This document shows positions 6,024-7,820 of a stretch of 7,820 nucleotides of DNA, one piece after another. Made by a program: the position numbers and the translations under genes. The stretch lies in the NCBI GenBank assembly GCA_937892085.1, contig CALAVD010000459.1, positions 1 to 7,820 on the forward strand, given 5' to 3'. Source of the DNA: an uncultured Prevotellaceae bacterium. Its GTDB lineage: Bacteria > Bacteroidota > Bacteroidia > Bacteroidales > Muribaculaceae. The notes under the pieces were generated by a model that had not been told where the DNA came from, did not search any database, and saw only the letters and a program-made list of their open reading frames with translations. Position 1 is the stretch's first letter; each line of letters starts with the position of its first letter.

Positions 6024-7019
6024 TTAGTCGGCATTGAGATTTACACGCTTCAGGTCAGTAGCGATAAGACCCTTCTGAGCCCTGTCAAGGAACATGGCGA
6101 TTGTCATGCCCTTCTCCTCGCTGGCCTCATACTCTTGCTCCATAAGGATATTCTCCTTGTAGAATTTTTCCATGCGGCCCTTAACGATGTTCTGAATCAT
6201 CTGCTCAGGCATGCTCTTGAGCTTAGCGTCGGCAGTTTCAGCCATGAGCTTCTTAGCCTCTTCTACCTGCTCGGGAGTCATGTAGCCCTTGCGAACTGCC
6301 TCGTCCTGATGCTCTTCGGTAGCGCAGTAGTAAGGGTTGAAACCTGCCTTCTTCAAGGCATTCTCAACAGCCTTCTGCACCTGCTCGCTCTTGGTCTTCT
6401 CGATGGCGATGCCAGTCTCCTCGTCAATCACGCTCTGAGAAATCTGATCGCGGTTGGCAGCAGCAGGGCGCATAGCAGCAACCTGCATTGCCACAGCCTT
6501 ACCAGTCTCCTCGTCGATAGGAGCGTTGAAAGCCACCAGAGTAGAAAGCTTCTTATTGAAGTGGTTGTAACCAGCGATGCCAGCAGCCTCGAGGCACTCG
6601 TAAGCACCAAGCTCCATCTTCTCGCCAGTGATACCGCTCAGAGCAGTGATGTGCTCGGCAACGGTAGCGCCGTCGAAGGTGAAGTTCTTGAGCTCGTCGA
6701 GGGTCTGTACCTTTGCAGCAACTGCTTCGTCGAGGATGCGATTAGCGAGAGTAACAAACTTCTCGGTACCTGCCACTGGCTCGGTCTCGCACTTAAGTGC
6801 TACAATAGCACCAAAGTTACCTACAACCTTGCACTTAGCAATACCCTCGGCAGCAGTGCGGTCGCCACGCTTTGCAGCAATAGCCTGACCACGCTTGCGG
6901 ATAATCTCCACAGCCTTGTCCATATCGTTCTCAGCCTCAATGAGAGCCTTCTTGCAATCTACCATACCAGCGTTGGTAATCTCGCGCAACTTCTTTATGT
7001 CGTTAATTGAAACAGCCAT
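6024..7019 (-). CDS. tsf: Translation elongation factor Ts (EF-Ts)
   Basis: A 331-aa cytoplasmic nucleotide-exchange factor that releases GDP from EF-Tu. Residues 1-55 form the UBA-like N-terminal domain with the signature TNAGMVDCKKAL (family form TGAGMMDCKKAL). The core domain follows, with GAIVALKCETEPVAG at about 70-84. The C-terminal half is longer than in E. coli (331 against 283 aa), as usual for Bacteroidetes, and includes the coiled-coil and the MIQNIVKGRMEKF segment. The motif that inserts into EF-Tu, TDFV in E. coli (Asp80-Phe81), is here TEPV (Glu80-Pro81), an unusual change. The minus-strand codons are clear, with no frameshift. The start CAT at 7017-7019 fits the family N-terminus (MAVSINDIKKLRE). 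The 51-nt gap to rpsB is AT-rich, without a Shine-Dalgarno or terminator, so rpsB and tsf are probably one transcript. Confidence 0.97.
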   Translation of the reverse strand: MAVSINDIKKLREITNAGMVDCKKALIEAENDMDKAVEIIRKRGQAIAAKRGDRTAAEGIAKCKVVGNFGAIVALKCETEPVAGTEKFVTLANRILDEAVAAKVQTLDELKNFTFDGATVAEHITALSGITGEKMELGAYECLEAAGIAGYNHFNKKLSTLVAFNAPIDEETGKAVAMQVAAMRPAAANRDQISQSVIDEETGIAIEKTKSEQVQKAVENALKKAGFNPYYCATEEHQDEAVRKGYMTPEQVEEAKKLMAETADAKLKSMPEQMIQNIVKGRMEKFYKENILMEQEYEASEEKGMTIAMFLDRAQKGLIATDLKRVNLNAD

Positions 7020-7070
7020 AATAGTGTGTTAAATTATAAATTATTACCTTAATTAGTGAACTCTTGAGAA

Positions 7071-7820
7071 TTACTCGGCCTTTGCTTCTTCCTCGGCAGC
7101 AGCGGCAGGCTCCTCTGCCTTGGACTCCTCTGCCTTAGGCTCCTCTGCCTTAGGCTCCTCTGCCTTGGGCTCCTCTGCTACAGGAGCCTCCTTAGTTTCG
7201 GCCTTGGGAGCAGCCTTGCGACGTACTCTTTCGCGGCGTGGTTTAGCCTCGGCAGCGCCTTCAGCTTCTTCCTCGATAGCCTCATCCTTATTGTCGATCT
7301 TCTCAATCTTGCGCTCCTCAATACCCTCGTTGATTGCCTCACACACGGTGTTAAGGATAATATCGATTGACTTTGAAGCGTCGTCATTAGCGGGGATTAC
7401 GAAATCTACGTTATCGGGGTTGCTGTTGGTATCTACGATGCCAAATACTGGGATTCCCAGACGGTTAGCCTCGGCAACGGCAATATGCTCTTTCAACACG
7501 TCAACAACGAAGAGAGCTGAGGGCAGAGCCTTCATCTCGGCGATTGAGCCAAGGTTCTTCTCGAGTTTCGCACGCTGACGAGTAATCTGGAGGCGCTCAC
7601 GCTTCGACATATTGTCGAAGGTACCATCGGTTGACATCTTGTCGATAGAAGCCATCTTCTTCACTGCCTTGCGGATGGTGGGGAAGTTGGTAAGCATACC
7701 GCCTGGCCAGCGCTCAACAACGTAAGGCATTCCAACCGAAGTAGCGCGGTCGGCAACGACTTGCTTGGCTTGCTTCTTTGTGGCAACAAATAAAACCTTG
7801 CGGCCACTCTTTGCAATGTT
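7071..7820 (-). CDS. rpsB: 30S ribosomal protein S2 (uS2), 5' end cut off by the window
   Basis: Partial gene: 249 codons plus stop are visible and the frame stays open to position 7820. The ATG at 7728-7730 is internal, because the 30 codons before it read NIAKSGRKVLFVATKKQAKQ and onward to VGM, the conserved S2 core preceding PYVVERWPGGMLTNFPTIRK. About 55-60 N-terminal residues lie outside the window, judged from family alignment. Further S2 landmarks are the KLEKNLGSI region, ALFVVDVLKEHIAVAEANRLGIPVFGIVDTN split over 7470-7530, and NPDNVDFVIPANDDA. The protein binds the back of the 30S head-body junction and is needed for S1 recruitment in E. coli. Beyond the core is a tail of about 75 residues with a basic patch (RRERVRRK) and tandem KAEEP repeats, longer than in most bacterial S2 proteins. 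rpsB precedes tsf, as in most bacteria. Confidence 0.96.
   Translation of the reverse strand, partial: NIAKSGRKVLFVATKKQAKQVVADRATSVGMPYVVERWPGGMLTNFPTIRKAVKKMASIDKMSTDGTFDNMSKRERLQITRQRAKLEKNLGSIAEMKALPSALFVVDVLKEHIAVAEANRLGIPVFGIVDTNSNPDNVDFVIPANDDASKSIDIILNTVCEAINEGIEERKIEKIDNKDEAIEEEAEGAAEAKPRRERVRRKAAPKAETKEAPVAEEPKAEEPKAEEPKAEESKAEEPAAAAEEEAKAE
7108..7179 (-). repeat. 15-bp tandem repeat encoding KAEEP units in the S2 tail
   Basis: The unit ggctcctctgcctta (plus-strand reading) occurs at 7108-7122, 7123-7137, 7138-7152 and 7153-7167 with one or two substitutions, plus a partial fifth copy from 7168. The 15-bp length keeps frame, so copy-number change would lengthen or shorten the tail by five residues without disrupting rpsB. 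The repeat is coding and near-exact at DNA level, which points to recent expansion by slippage or unequal crossover. Confidence 0.9.

Noticed and set aside
6006..7010. 334-codon open frame on the plus strand
   Set aside because: It is the Leu- and Ser-rich mirror of tsf. The minus strand encodes a clear EF-Ts, and the long antisense frame is a result of its codon use.
7108..7179. Possible CRISPR or non-coding tandem repeat
   Set aside because: The 15-bp units have no spacers and encode in-frame KAEEP repeats of rpsB.
7120..7578. 152-codon open frame on the plus strand opposite rpsB
   Set aside because: Its Ser/Ala-rich repeats are just the complement of the KAEEP repeat coding of S2.
7728..7730. 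ATG as the rpsB start codon
   Set aside because: The frame continues upstream to the window edge with conserved S2 sequence (KVLFVATKKQAK), so the Met is internal and the gene is only partial here.

Overview
The window looks like a chromosomal segment from a Bacteroidales gut-type bacterium (Muribaculaceae, Prevotellaceae or a relative). The reasons are an EF-Ts of 331 aa with a C-terminal part longer than in E. coli, adjacent cdaR/ybbR-like and coaE genes, rpsB followed by tsf, a TAnnTTTG-type promoter element, AT-rich leaders without Shine-Dalgarno sequences, and a large secreted subtilase with a C-terminal dockerin-like module. Family and genus are not settled by the sequence alone.

Layout. 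Positions 1-193 are an AT-rich intergenic region. It holds a probable terminator of a gene outside the window (44-72) and a candidate promoter (146-153). Positions 194-4099 (+) encode one 1301-aa secreted multidomain serine protease: signal peptide, prodomain, S8 catalytic domain with a large insertion, two Ig-like modules, an unrecognised beta-rich module, an FnIII-like module split by an inserted beta-sandwich, and a dockerin-type EF-hand pair. Positions 4100-4357 are non-coding. They carry a 177-bp imperfect palindrome with perfect 20-bp terminal inverted repeats (4118-4294), directly followed by a second long hairpin (4295-4333). Positions 4358-5344 encode a YbbR/CdaR-like membrane-anchored protein, and 5357-5941 encode dephospho-CoA kinase (coaE). 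These two are probably co-transcribed. A hairpin at 5965-6001 separates them from the convergent minus-strand translation genes: tsf (6024-7019) and upstream of it rpsB (7071-7820, its 5' end cut by the window edge).

The right half is housekeeping: CoA synthesis, an envelope protein, and the small-subunit protein and elongation factor of the rpsB-tsf pair. The protease is an accessory exported enzyme and does not obviously work with the genes beside it. The features most worth following up are the palindromic element between the protease and cdaR, the altered EF-Tu-contact motif in EF-Ts (TEPV where TDFV is expected), the dockerin-bearing protease architecture, and the PKAEE-repeat tail on ribosomal protein S2. 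I saw no complete, clearly new multi-gene system.
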